Assembly (NCBI RefSeq): GCF_000189635.1
Contig: NW_002475972.1
Span: forward strand, 26,993-90,992
DNA from: Tetrahymena thermophila SB210
Lineage: Eukaryota; Ciliophora; Oligohymenophorea; Hymenostomatida; Tetrahymenidae
Reading direction: 5' to 3'
DNA: 64,000 bases
Shown: in pieces, positions 1 through 12,330 of the stretch
How the letters are laid out: every line of letters starts with the position of its first letter
Numbering within the stretch: the first letter of the stretch is position 1
Notes under the pieces: model-generated
Told to the model about the DNA's origin: nothing
The model's input: only the letters and a program-made list of their open reading frames with translations
The model's database searches: none
Program-made: the position numbers and the translations under genes

Positions 1-95
1 TATAACTTAATATTAAATATAACAGATTTTACCTATTTCAAAATTTATAATCAATTATTAAAATTAAAGTTTTATTTGTTATCCAATTTTATTTT

Positions 96-107
96 AAAAA
101 GTAAAAA
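96..107 (-). terminator. RNA polymerase III oligo-T terminator of the 5S gene
   Basis: Directly after the 5S 3' end the minus strand reads CCTTTTTACTTTTTAAAA, two runs of five T (positions 103-107 and 96-100). Runs of four or more T on the non-template strand are the standard pol III stop, and a second run is a common backup. Confidence 0.8.
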
Positions 108-226
108 GGTTGTCGACACTGGGACTTCCCAAGCGGTCCCCCACCTTAGTACTAACCCAGCCTTAAGGCGCTTAACTTCGGAGTTCGAATGGGATCCGGT
201 GTTTTCACCTTAGTATGGCCGACAAC
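107..226 (-). rRNA. 5S ribosomal RNA
   Basis: On the minus strand the RNA would start with GTTGTCGGCCATAC at 226. Its 3' end, ...GTCGACAAC at about 109, pairs with the 5' end to close helix I. The internal GATCCCATTCGAACTCCGAA stretch is the classic 5S loop B/helix III region, and AGTTAAGCGCC corresponds to the internal pol III control region. Taking the RNA to 107 gives 120 nt, the usual 5S length. From memory it closely matches Tetrahymena 5S rRNA. It is the only G+C-rich block in the first kilobase. It is a single copy here, not an array, and lies 723 bp beyond the stop codon of the giant gene P1, in the same orientation. Confidence 0.97.
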
Positions 227-948
227 AAAATAAATATGAATAGGAATCTATTTATTAATAAATTTTTTTGAAATAATAATTAAAAAAATAATAGCAAAAG
301 CTTTTCAAATATAAAGATAACAATTTTATACTTTAAACTAATCTATGTATTTAATAGTCTAAGAGATATTTAACCAATAAATAAAAAATTGATTCAGAAA
401 ACAAATTCAAATAAAAAATTTAAAATATTTCTTTAAATATTAAAACTGCTTTTTTAAATTATTTAAATTAAGATAATGTTTCATTTTATCAAACATTTCT
501 GGAAAATTATATTTTAGTTTGTATATAAAAAAAAGTGAATATAAGAAATAAATGCACTAAAATATTGTAGATAGATAGAAGAGCTAATTATTAAAAGGGA
601 TAAAAAAATATAGTAGAATATAGAAAAAATAGATTTATGATTAATTAATAAATTATTACAAAGAAATTTACATTTAAAACTATTAAATAATAAACATTGT
701 TATTATTAGTGTATGTATCTTTAATAAGGGAGTACCATAAACACATAAATATGATTTATACTTTTTTAAATATATTTATATTTGACATATTAAAAAATTT
801 CCAATAAATTAAAAAAAATTACATGATAAAATTTAGTAGTTATTATTATGTCTAAAAAAGATATTATTAAAAATTTAAATAACATATAATTAAATAACAA
901 AAACAAATATCAAAATAATTAATATTTAAATCAAAATTAATTAAGACA
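227..948. other. Intergenic region between the 5S gene and the 3' end of P1
   Basis: Very AT-rich, with no convincing gene on either strand. About 800-948 resembles the 3' flanks of the other giant-gene copies (for example 23635-23765 behind P3), including a shared block ending about 10-20 bp before the stop codon. It therefore probably contains the P1 3' untranslated region. Nothing else could be supported. Confidence 0.6.
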
Positions 949-3900
949 TCAAAAATTTAAAGACTTCTAATTATCTAACTTGCTTTCAAATTCTAAAGTA
1001 TTTTACATTATGATTTAATTTTCTTGACTTTAAGTATAGTTGTAAGGATTTATTAAATCTAAGTTGCTAGCTGTTTATTCTTTTGATTTGTATAAAAATA
1101 AATAAATAAATAATTAATTTGTATAAATCAAAATAAATTTACGTTATAGATTATTGTAGGTTCTCCTCATTAATTGAGATTAGCAGCTTATTTATTTTAA
1201 TTAATTGAAATTATTGTTCCTCATATCTTACTTTATACTAGAAGTCAAAAAATTATAATTTCTCACCTTTTCTAGTTCTTTTCTTTCTGAAGGGATATTC
1301 ATAAATTAGCTTTCTATATTAAACTAAACCAACAATTACTCTTCATTATAAATATTGTAGTTTTTTAAGAATTTCAGAAGAAGTCTAAATTTTCTTTAAA
1401 CTTCTTTTAACTTAATCAAAGATCTTATTTTTTAGTTACTAATTATTTAAACATTAGTGAATTTTTTAGGATATTTTTATTTTAATTTCAAGAGTAAATT
1501 CTAAACTAAATTATTTTCAGTTTTATTTGCTTTTACTTATATATTTACCATTCCAAATATCAATTATAAGAAGAGATATATGTTTGGTAGTATAATAATT
1601 AAAACAGTGATGACTAAAAAAGCTGTTTATTGTATATATGAAGACGATATCTGTTAAATGTAAAACAGATTCAAAGCTAATATGCAGAGTAAATTTGAAA
1701 AATGCTGTAAATCGTTGTAATTTTATTAAATATAAGGCTTTGATTTTCCTACTAAAAAGATATTTAGCGACATAATAACATTCATTATCAAAACCTATTT
1801 TTTAAATTGTGTAAGCTTTTTTAAAAAAGTAAAATAAAATTTTACTTAAATTGTCTGATTGTTTTCTTTGAGCAAAATAAAAATTATGATTAGTGATGCT
1901 TTGTAAATGATCTTATAGAACTCCCAATAGTACATTTTATCTCTAAATCCTGCAAATATGTATGAATATTACACTTTAATAAAAAAAGACTTCTTTTTTT
2001 TTCTGACAAGGTACACGCTAACAAATAAAATAATAGGTATGATCATTCCATAGATGATCAACAGAGGTAAACAAAATATAAATATATATGGTAAATGATA
2101 TTTTGGATCATAGCATTTAATATTATAGTCTAAATCCATATACTTTTAATCTCCTATCTAAACACAATTCATGGACTTACTTAGCATAGTAATAATTGAA
2201 ACAAAATAATAAAAGTATATAAAAATTAAAGCAGCTCTGGCATGCCTTATGAATAAATTTTATTTGAACCTTAAAAATATATAGCCTATTATAAAATATG
2301 AGGTGATAATAAAAATAGGCTGCAATAAAGACCACAGCAATTAATAAAACCACAAAGGTCGTAAACTTGGATTCTTTGCAAATACGCAGTCTATAGATTT
2401 ACTGATAGCTCCTAATGGATTACCTGATATTTAAATAGGCACTGAAATAGCCATTAAATTATTAAATAAGCTATAAACCAAAGCAAGAATTTGCAAATGA
2501 TCATTTAGAATCTTTGAAAATATTTTTTGTCTATCTGATTTATCTAAAATATAGTTTTAAATTAATATAAATTTATTTTTAAAAATGCTTGATTACATGT
2601 GTTGCTTAAAAAAAGTATCCCTGACTTTTTAACATAATGGCCTAAAAGTTTAATATACAGCTGTTTTTATATGCTTCTTACCATAAAAAAAATATAAGCC
2701 ATGACTACAAAGAATTTTAGAAAGTTATTTAAGAAAATTATCATTGTATTATCTGAGCATTTGTAGCATTATTTTGATGTGATATATTCAGCATACGAAT
2801 CATCCCAAATTTTACCATAAATATCACATGATCCACATATTATACCTATATATCCTCTTGCACAATTGAACTTTTTAATTTAAAATTAAATTAGAAAAAA
2901 ATAATGATTAAAAAATTATTATTTATCTCATTTATCTAATTTAAAATATTAAAAATAGAAAAATTCATCCATGATTCTTTTCTGGGCATTGCGTATTACA
3001 TCATTCAAAAAACAAATTATTTAATATGTTATTTAATTTAGTTTTTTTTATAGAAATAATTATTTTTATATTATTCTAAAAAATTTTTTTTTCTTCAAAT
3101 TTTAATAAGTTTTTCATTTAAAAAATAAGAAAATATTTTTTTTTTTTTTTTCATAATCTTTAATTTAATTATGCTTATATATAAATTTTATTTTAGTATT
3201 ACAAAGTGCTATATGTACAAAAATAATCTTACTTTTGATTAATTGCTTTCAGGTTAACAGACATCGGGATTTTAATTACAATAAATAATCTCATCAGTAA
3301 ATTCATTACTTCTCCAGTAACCATTTTTCAATTAAATTTTTGAACCTTAGCAATATTCAGCAGAGTCTGGACATTTTTTGCACTCGCCATCAAGAATATC
3401 TAATGAGTATTTTCCCTCTGGACAAGACTCACAAATAATAGAATTACTAAATTATTTTTGAATCTACCCTATTTTACATTGATCAAAGTTAAGTATCACT
3501 TAAAGATCTAATTAGCCTTAATTAGTTTAAATATTATTATTAGAATCAACTAATTGTGGAAACACATTTGATTTTATTTTCATAATCATAGTACTGAGTG
3601 GCTTATACATAGGTTATACTGTTAATTAAAACCCTCCATTTTAATAATCGCCGGATTTTAAATTTCCTACACATTATATTTATTATATATTTAATTAATC
3701 ACATGTAATTTCTATATTGATCTATCTAATTATTAGTAAGATATCATCACTTAAGCTATTTTAGTTTTGAATTGATGGAATAAAAACAGGAGTTCCTTCT
3801 TCATCAAGAATCTGTATTTTTGAAAAAATTATTTAATCACCACTTTAAATTCCTTCAACTTCAAGTGAGTTTTATTTGTAATTTATATTATGTGAGCTCT

Positions 3901-6900
3901 AAATAGAAATATCCTTTTGAGAAATATAAATTATTCTTAAAGTTGAACCTAAATTTTTACCATAGATGTTTGCATAATTATTTTATATAGTATTATTTTG
4001 CTTGATACCTTTCTATAATAATAATACAAAGTCAGGAACTATTTATTAATAATAAATTCCACCTCCAATTTGAGCTTTATTAGATTCTATTTGGGAATTC
4101 TTTAATATTAAATTAACTTTGGATAGGTTTATAGCTCCTCCAGTAGATAAAATGGCTTAATTTAGGACAAAAGCAGAAAAGTTAATATCCAAAGTACCCA
4201 AATATTATGCATTTATAAAATTGATTGCACCTCCATTTTTTTAAAGACATTAGTTAGAAATAAAATGTGAGTAATATATATTAACCTTTTATGTCTCTAT
4301 TAGTTATAAAACACCTCCATATCCATTTGAGTTTATATTATCTTAAAATATACATTCAATAAATGTAATATTGTAGCATTAATTAACTTGTATAAATGAT
4401 GAAAATGTGTTTTAATTTAATTTGTTAAGCTTAAGAGTTAAATTATCTAATGTAACTTAATCTAAATTATTCAGTAAAATAAGAGAAGCTTCCAAATTAA
4501 TTTTATTATTAATAAAAGACGATTTAAGTAGCTTTGCCTCCCTTTAATATAGTAGTTAGTTATTTTAAAGTTATTACTCATTAACTGATAAGAACGATAT
4601 AAAGTTATCAAAAAATTAAGTATCTTAAATAATGAAACTTGTAATGTTAATAAAGTTTATTGCAAATTAATGTTTGTTATTATTTGATAAAGGTTATATG
4701 TTATCCATAGACATTTTGTTTATTTATAATACCTGAGCATTTATATCTATAATATTAAGATCTGTAAACACAGAGCTGACAGTAAAATTTTTAACTTAAA
4801 TTGAATCAACTTGTAAAAATATTTAAGTTTAGTTAGAATTAATTATAGTTATGTCTTTTATGAATAAAGACTAACAAATAAATGAAACTGGATTAATTTC
4901 TAAGTTTTACAAGCTAATCAAACTAAGTGAGTTACTATTTTTAACTTAAATTTCTTATATACTCGTAAAAGATGAAAATAAAGCATTAAAAATTGTAGAA
5001 AAATGTAATTTAACGATTTAAATATTTGTAATATTAGTGTTTTAGATTAATTAGACATTAAAGAGTTAAATATTCTATGATTAAGTAATATTAAGATCAG
5101 AAACTTCCAAATAATAAGAATTATTTAAGTAAAATATTTGCAAGTTAGAAGAACTAAACACATTAATACTATTGATAGTCATATTTGTATTATTAACAGC
5201 ACTAAAAATGGTTTGAATATTTTGGCTTAAGGTCATAGATTATTTGATATTAATGTTTGAAAGATAAACATTCTTAATTTGAATTTTTGTGTTATTAGTC
5301 AGACTGAATAAATTATTTGAAATTGTATTTAGGTTGCTTATATTAAGTTTTTCTATAACAACTAATTAGCAATTTTAGATAATTAATTACCCAAAACTTT
5401 AGCTTTCTTGTGCAACTAAATTAATGCTAGTAAGATAGACTTTTTCAAAATTTTACAAAATCAGTGAATTTTATATGTTTAAAGTTATATCTGACATTTA
5501 AAATATTTTCATGATATTATTTTAATTTAGATTTATCAAACCCAAGCTCAATTACATTTATTTTATCTAAAAATTTACAATTTGTTTTGCATAAGGAATA
5601 TTGTCTTACCAACATATATTACTATTTTAAGAAGTTGACTAATTAATCAAAGATAATTATTAACTAACTTAAATTTCGTTAAATAATTAGTGAGATAAAG
5701 ATCTAATACATTATTAATCAAGATATACTATCTCTATCAATTGAAGAGTTGTATCAATATTAAAATTTTATAAATTTGGTAAAATTTAGTAAAGTGTTTC
5801 TTATGTACGAATGTTCTCTTCAGTTCTATCCTATTGATTTATACTAAGGCTGCATTTATCGTTAGGTGATAAAGGTATTACTATTCTTTCTATATCAGAT
5901 TAAGAAGACAAGATAATAAGCAAACTATATTACCCTTCTTAACTTTTTATGAGTTACAAAACCTAGATTTGATAATATTTCTTATTTTTTTAAAAGAGGA
6001 CTTTATAATCAGAGTTATATTATAATTATATTAAGTAAATTTATTCTTTTTATACTATTATGAAATAATTATTAAAATTGACACTAATCATATTTATTGC
6101 TTCTTGTATACCATAATTTATTACAGGAAATTATTATTAAAAGCTCAAACCATTATAGATTATTATATCTGTTGGGCACACAGAATATATGAAATTAGAG
6201 TCAAAAGTTATTATTGCTTGCTTCAAGCATGGATTTAATAAAGAACTTATAAAATTCAAATTCCAATCGTAAATATTTGTTATACCTTTATTTAAGACAG
6301 CATATAGAATTTTTCTAAAAGGATCATTTACAATATTTGTAATTGTAGTTTTTTGAAGTAATAATTGTTAAAATAAATTTGTACTCACATTTAAAATTTA
6401 GATAATAGTGTTTTAAGAATCTGATGAAATGATACACACTAAAGAAGTACTTTAGTTAGATTCAATATAATCATTAGTATTATATCTGTCTTCATATTCA
6501 AAAGGGATTTTCCACCAATTACTTTAATAATTCTTTATATCTTTAGATTAAAGCTTAAACATGAACTAAAATACACTGGTATTTTAAATATTAATATCAT
6601 TTATTTTTTTTGTTAAAATATTGAAGGTATAAATTATATTGACAGAAGGAAGAACTATAAAATCACCAATTATTAAAGCTTAAGAGAAGTCACTCTATGG
6701 AAGACTAGAAAAATTAACTTCATTAATTTGGTCAACTTGTAGGTTTAATTAATTTAATTATAAATTTTGCTAGTATAAAATGAGAATTTACAACCTAGGT
6801 TTATCATAAAAATAGTTGTCTGGATTTTAAGATAATTGTATCTTTTAAATTAATTACAGTTTTTCATTTAATAAATCTACTTCGATTAAATAAAGGTTAT

Positions 6901-9900
6901 CAAACAGTATATAAATAATTTATTTTGTGCTTATTTGTATTAACTCAGTAAAGTATGGATGAATATTGTACTAATCTTGTTGTAATATTAAATAATCTAC
7001 TAACACTGCTTATTTAAACAAGTTAATAGAATAATTTGCTAAACTATAATAAACTTAATATTAATCGTTGAATACTATGTTTTATACGTTTTAGTATTAT
7101 GCTAAATTAGTTTCAGAAGAATAGAGAACTTCAGCCAAATCAAAAGAAATCAGTGCAGTTAAAGTCAGTACATTTAATAAATTAAATTAAGTGTTTAGAT
7201 ATATATTCTATATAGGAGTTTATTCTTATTATTGCAGGGAAAAACTTTCAATAAATTACATTTGAGGATATTAATACATGTGAATAAACTTATCTGAGTA
7301 TAAAAAAATGATTTTTTTATTCTCATCCATTATGATTCCTTTTGTTTGATATACATAAATTTAAAAAAGAGTCACTTCGTTTGTTAAACAATTGCATAAA
7401 TAAATTATTGGAGTATTATCAATAACAATTAAGCTTTTATATTTTTAAAAATAGTATGCTGAGTGATTATCAAATTAGCTAGTAGTTTTATATAAAAAAA
7501 AGGTACTATTAGTAAAAACTTTGATAATAAAGATCTGTTTTTTTGATCCTGTGAGGAGAATGTAAATGTCTTTATCTAAATCATAGATAGATTATGTCAA
7601 TTGATATTAACAAATATCCTTGTAGTTTATGAGTTAGTCATCATCTTTTTTAATTACATGTAATTAATTTTCCAAGGTATACAAAGCAAAAATTTTATTT
7701 ATCACATTTATTATTGGATTAGAACATAAATCCACACCGTAATAATTAGATAATAACTATTTAATAAATAATTAAGTTAAAAATTTAATATATTATATTT
7801 TAATAGGTATATTATATTTGCTTATTTTTAAATTCTATTAAGAAATTTGAAATTATTGAATTTATGAAAAAATATTTACTTAATTTGTTAACAGTTCTCC
7901 GCTTGTATAATCAAAGATTTAAAAACAAGGTTTGCTCAAAATTATTAATTTTTCATTACAATCTAAATCAAATATAACCTAACTCATATCTAAAAAAGAC
8001 AAACATTATAATGAATTCAAGTTTATTTAAATTTAGCTATTATCTAACATCTATGAATAAAATAAATAAAAGTTAATTAATAAATAGAGTTGTATAAAAA
8101 TCTTACGTTTATAGAGTAGATGATATTTTAACTGGTTTATGTAACTATAATATTTTGCTACTAACATACTCTATACTAAATTATCTTAGAATCTAAAGTA
8201 CATATTTGTTTATTTTGTGTATTTGAAAAAGTAGAAAATAAATACAGTGAATTATTTGTTACATAAATAAATTGTAGAGAAATCCAATCTAAAATGTAAA
8301 CGTTAATGTCTGACTCAAGCAAGAAATTCATACTGATAACTTTAAAAACATCTGTAGAATTGTAAATAGTAATTTAATTGGTGCTCTTATCATGAATTGC
8401 AATCCAGTTTTAACCATTATCAAATTATTATGCGAGAAATATCTGGCTCTAAGGATTTAAATTTAAAATACGGTAAGGATTATTAAACAAATTTGTATGC
8501 CAATAGAAGTCATTTTATGATTAGAAGAAGTGAATTTAAGAATCACCATATTTTTCTTACCCAATAAATATATTATCTTCTTATTATGTTTTAATTATTA
8601 TCATATTTTAACTATCTATGATATTTTCTGATTTCTTGTAGTATTGTGTATCATCTAAATGATAATAATTTATTATTTAATCAACTGGTTACATGCTTAT
8701 AGATGTACTTGTTGTTGTTAAATTAAATAATTGTTTTGTAAGGAGATCAAATTTATAAAAAAAGTCAAATTCACAAAAGTATATTTATTTATCATCAGAG
8801 AAAAAATTTGTTATGAAGAATCCAGATAGAATTTTACCAAGATATTATAGGTCAAATGTGTAAGCTGAAATATTATTAAATCCAATAACAAATATCTCTT
8901 TAGTTATTTATGAAGTCAAATAGAAGCTTTAGTAAAATTTACCTACTAGATTAGCTAACTAGTATTCAAGTGTTCTCTTGCTTATTGAAAATGGCTAAAA
9001 TAAATAATCATATGTCTGTAAATAAATAAGATCTCCGTCAAAAATTGCTGGCAGTTTTTTATCGTTATCAATAAACATAAAATCTATAAAATTTTAAGAA
9101 GGAGAAAAGCTAAAAATCTAATTTAAACTAGCTGAAACTAAATCAAACTAATAAAGTGATTAATCCTAATAGCTGAGAATCACTAAAAAACTATCATTTA
9201 CTACAATAAAATTGCCCTATATGTTGGTCAAATTAGCAAATATTCTTTAGTTAGCTAAATCTACTAATAAGAGTATATCTTAAATTATCAAAATTTTTTT
9301 GGATTAGATGTAACATGCATTAGACCTGAAAGAAAAGCTACTTATATTATAATTTAAAATAACCTTTTTATTTGAAATATCAGTAATATACTCTTATAAA
9401 GCTCCAGCAGACGAAAATGATGTTATTAAATACTAATTATCGAATACACGATTAATTATTTATTGATTGCCTTATACTTAAAGAGATTATTAAATTGTTG
9501 TTAAAATTCTTGGATTTTTTTAGAGATAATTTAGTTAATAGATTATATTTTATTTACTTATAAGAATCTACTAAAGGAAATAATTATCATTTATAGTGTA
9601 AAATTAGGGTTTTTAAGTTGATTAATTTACATTCAAAATTAATTAATTCATAGACATAATCTTATATGAAAACTATACTTAGCTCATTATTTGTTTGTAA
9701 AACTAAATATTTTAGCTTAAAGATTAATATGGATTAAGAAATTCAAATACCAAATCATTTTTAATTAAATTGTATTTAATTCGTATGCAATTATTGTAAA
9801 GTCCAAAGTTTTAAGCATATTTAATGTATTTGCTTATTATAATCTATATTTCATCTTACTATAGCATAAATCCAATTACTTAGTATTGTAAGAATTTCTT

Positions 9901-11471
9901 GTTTATTTATTAAAAATTTACTTTGATTTTTGTTTAAGTTTTTTAGTATTAATAGAAAGTGTCAGTTAAATTTGCAAAAACATAAGAATTCTAATTTTCA
10001 AGTAAAATAAAATAGCTGTTTAAAATTTAATTATTACTTGCTGTCATTAAAAAAAAATTATCAGTAGAGATTTCTTAATTTATTAAAACTCCATCGTAAG
10101 TGTCATTAAATTATATTAATAGTAAATATTGTTTATTTTAATCATATTACACTATCAAATTAAGAGATTAATATGAAAATATGAAGTTAGGAAAATATTC
10201 TATCTATAAAACGAGAATCTAGTCAATGAGTTCTCCATCTTCCTGAAATGTTAATTTGTAGAACAAATTTGAATTACTAAAATATACTGATGTTGAAGAT
10301 ATAATATAATTATATTTTTGCAACAATATATTATCAGGAATATCACTGAAACATTTTTTTGACTGTATAAGTGATATAGAAAAGTCCTATTGAAATGTCC
10401 CTATCTAATATGAATTAAAAAATAATTAAATTTAATTTATTAATAAGTATATTAAATAATTACAAATAACATATTAACATCTTTAGACTGAATATAATAT
10501 CTCTTTAATATTTTTAATAGAATAAAATGGTTGATTGATAGTTAGATAGAATTTATTTTTTTCCTTTCTATGTCATACCAAATTAAAGCAGACGCTTAAC
10601 TATCTGTCATGAAAACGAGCTTATAAAAATCATCTACATATTTAATTTTATGCTATTATTCTAAATTTTTTTCATCGAATTCTACTTGCAGAGTCTCAAA
10701 ATTCATAACATTAAACCTTTATCCCTGAAGATATCCGCCATAAACTCCTGATAAAAAATACTATATTTAGGTCTCATCTTATCTATTAAAGAATCCAAAT
10801 GTGTTTATTTCTTGTAAAGTTTATTTAGTTATTATATTCCAGTTTTTATCCACAACAGCGAAGCTACAAGCCGCCACACTTACAGCAATGTATTGATTCT
10901 CTTTAAAGATTGCAATATCATTCACAAAAGTATTCATAACAGAGCTAGATAATTACTGAATTTATGGGCATTACTAAGTAAATTCACAAATTTAGCTACT
11001 GTAATTCTATTAATAAGATTATTGACAGGTATTCGTACATTTTCTACTTTCGAAAGGTGGATTAAGAAATTATAAATCAGATTCGCAAATCCCTTTTTTA
11101 GCATTGCACTAATTTTTATTTTTATCAAGCACTAAATTCTCATCGCAGACCAGACAAATTTATTATGATGTGCACTAAATGCATCCATAGACCTTGCATT
11201 TAATGCATCTATTGCCTTCGCTATCAATAACTTCATTTTTTTGACATTAATTTTAACAAGTAGAAACATCATCATAACTCATGTAAGAGTTTTTTACGCA
11301 GCCAATGCATGATTATTGGCTTAAATTAAAGCAATTTTCACAATCTAGTGAACAACTAAGACAAGCTTTTTATAGAGCATCAAATATTTAAGATTTTTGA
11401 CATGTTTGAGCTAAGCAATATTATATGAATATTAAATTCATTATAATTTTTTTTCCTTTATGTGATATCAT
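949..11471 (-). CDS. P1: giant Cys-rich / beta-helix / multi-pass membrane protein, 3251 aa, 8 exons
   Basis: Exons (5' to 3'): 11471-10464, 10404-8107, 8050-7880, 7756-3233, 2870-2597, 2543-1846, 1794-1143, 1079-949; TGA stop. I read it through with ciliate code without an internal TGA. Residues 1-22 form a signal peptide (basic MISHKGKK, then a hydrophobic stretch ending CLAQ). Residues about 24-125 are Cys-rich (CLSC, CENC, CIGC, CIKC, CIQC, CLVC). Residues about 140-1900 are beta-rich, perhaps propeller-like, with no sure family. Residues about 1950-2400 are a pectin-lyase-like parallel beta-helix with GYGG, GGAI, GGAI and GGGI motifs at about 2305-2395. Residues about 2590-2667 carry CESCPEGKYS and CKKCP (GCC2/GCC3-like), then YWR. 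Residues about 2690-3110 contain eight or nine hydrophobic helices; the tail is basic. The start is the upstream ATG: P5 lacks the inner one but keeps this one. It is probably a surface receptor or adhesin; the ligand is unknown. Confidence 0.9.
2871..3232 (-). other. Intron 4 of P1 (362 bp)
   Basis: The donor GTAAGATT follows the exon end ...NQSK; the acceptor AAAAAG precedes TTC AAT TGT. Both are phase 0. The intron separates the extracellular module from the membrane domain. It contains long T/A runs and one G+C-richer patch (about 2970-3005) homologous to patches in the same intron of P3 and P5. Confidence 0.85.
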
Positions 11472-11764
11472 AATTTACATCCTTTATTAGTTAAACAAAT
11501 TTGATAAATGCATTCAAAAATTATTTACAATTATTATTCTTTCTTATCAAGTAATTCTTATATATCTTAAGCAAAACAAAAATAATATTTGTGGCCATCT
11601 CTTAATTTAAAAATTAAATGATTGAAAAAGTATAAAATTCCTACTATATATAAAACAAAATTATGGTTTTTGTTATTTCTACTTTAAAAATATTAATATT
11701 TTATTTAAAATTAATAATAATTTTTTGGTTCAAGTAAATGTATTTTCTAGCTTATAAAACAAAA

Positions 11765-11860
11765 AAATGAAAAGAATGTAAAGCATAGCATTAATAATTT
11801 AGAAATTTCTTAGAAAATAATCTTTCCAAAATATTTCATTCAATTTATTAATCTGATATT
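11765..11860 (-). promoter_or_regulatory. Conserved upstream element of P1 with AGAAATTTCT palindrome
   Basis: The palindrome is at 11801-11810, about 330 bp before the P1 start. It is preceded by an AAAG/AAAGC-containing A-rich stretch and followed by a tract ending in AAATATTTCATTCAA. The same order of motifs occurs upstream of P2, P3 and P5, which is a phylogenetic footprint between paralogues. The inverted GAA/TTC units resemble a heat-shock element, but this is only a resemblance in AT-rich DNA. Confidence 0.5.
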
Positions 11861-12221
11861 TTTAACAAAATAAAAATTAGATTGAAAACTATAAAAGAAC
11901 TTATATTAAAAAATATGAGATTCAAAATACCATACATTAATTTATATTATTTACCTTAATTTTAATAATAAATATTTTAAATAAATTTACTGTAAAATCT
12001 CCCTAATTAAGTGAAAGTAATAATTACTTAGAAAAATTCTTAAAAAATGAGTTAATGAAAATAGGCAAAAACTTAATAAAATTTAAAAGATTGTATTCAC
12101 AATATTTAAATACAATATATAATATAAAAATTAATTAAATCAATATAATTTTAAGACTTGTAGCTAAACTAATTTTTTTTAGATTTTTAAAAACATTTAT
12201 ATTCATTTAAAATAACATATT

Positions 12222-12260
12222 CTGGTATTGAAATATCCAACAGTGAGAATTCAATACCAG
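12222..12260. repeat. Perfect 11-bp inverted repeat (hairpin)
   Basis: CTGGTATTGAA at 12222-12232 and TTCAATACCAG at 12250-12260 are exact reverse complements around a 17-nt loop. It lies 70-110 bp beyond the P2 stop codon, so it would fall in the P2 3' UTR or terminator region. It could be an RNA stem or a remnant of a small insertion. Confidence 0.7.
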
Positions 12261-12330
12261 GAACAGTTATATAAAGGTAGATAATTAGAAAATTTATGTA
12301 ATATTTAATTAAAAAACAGAAATAAATACA

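Larger units (their letters stand above)
11472..12330. other. Spacer: promoter of P1 and 3' flank of P2
   Basis: AT-rich spacer of 859 bp with no supported gene. The part near 11760-11860 is conserved upstream of P2, P3 and P5 (see the regulatory entries). The part near 12300-12330 corresponds to the 3' flank shared by the copies. It also holds the hairpin at 12222-12260, for which I saw no counterpart in the other spacers. Confidence 0.6.

Noticed and set aside
1795-1845. Reading intron 6 of P1 as coding
   Set aside because: It is 51 bp and open in frame, so P1 alone would allow retention. The same interval in P3 (51 bp), P4 (50 bp) and P5 (49 bp) has intron ends and, in P4 and P5, lengths not divisible by three, so it must be spliced in the family.
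10934-11128. Standard-code frame of 64 codons on the minus strand, with relatives at 22221-22427, 45168-45416 and 57107-57301
   Set aside because: It overlaps the N-terminal Cys-rich exon of P1 (and P2, P4, P5) in a different frame. The Cys-rich frame is continuous with the signal peptide and the rest of the protein.
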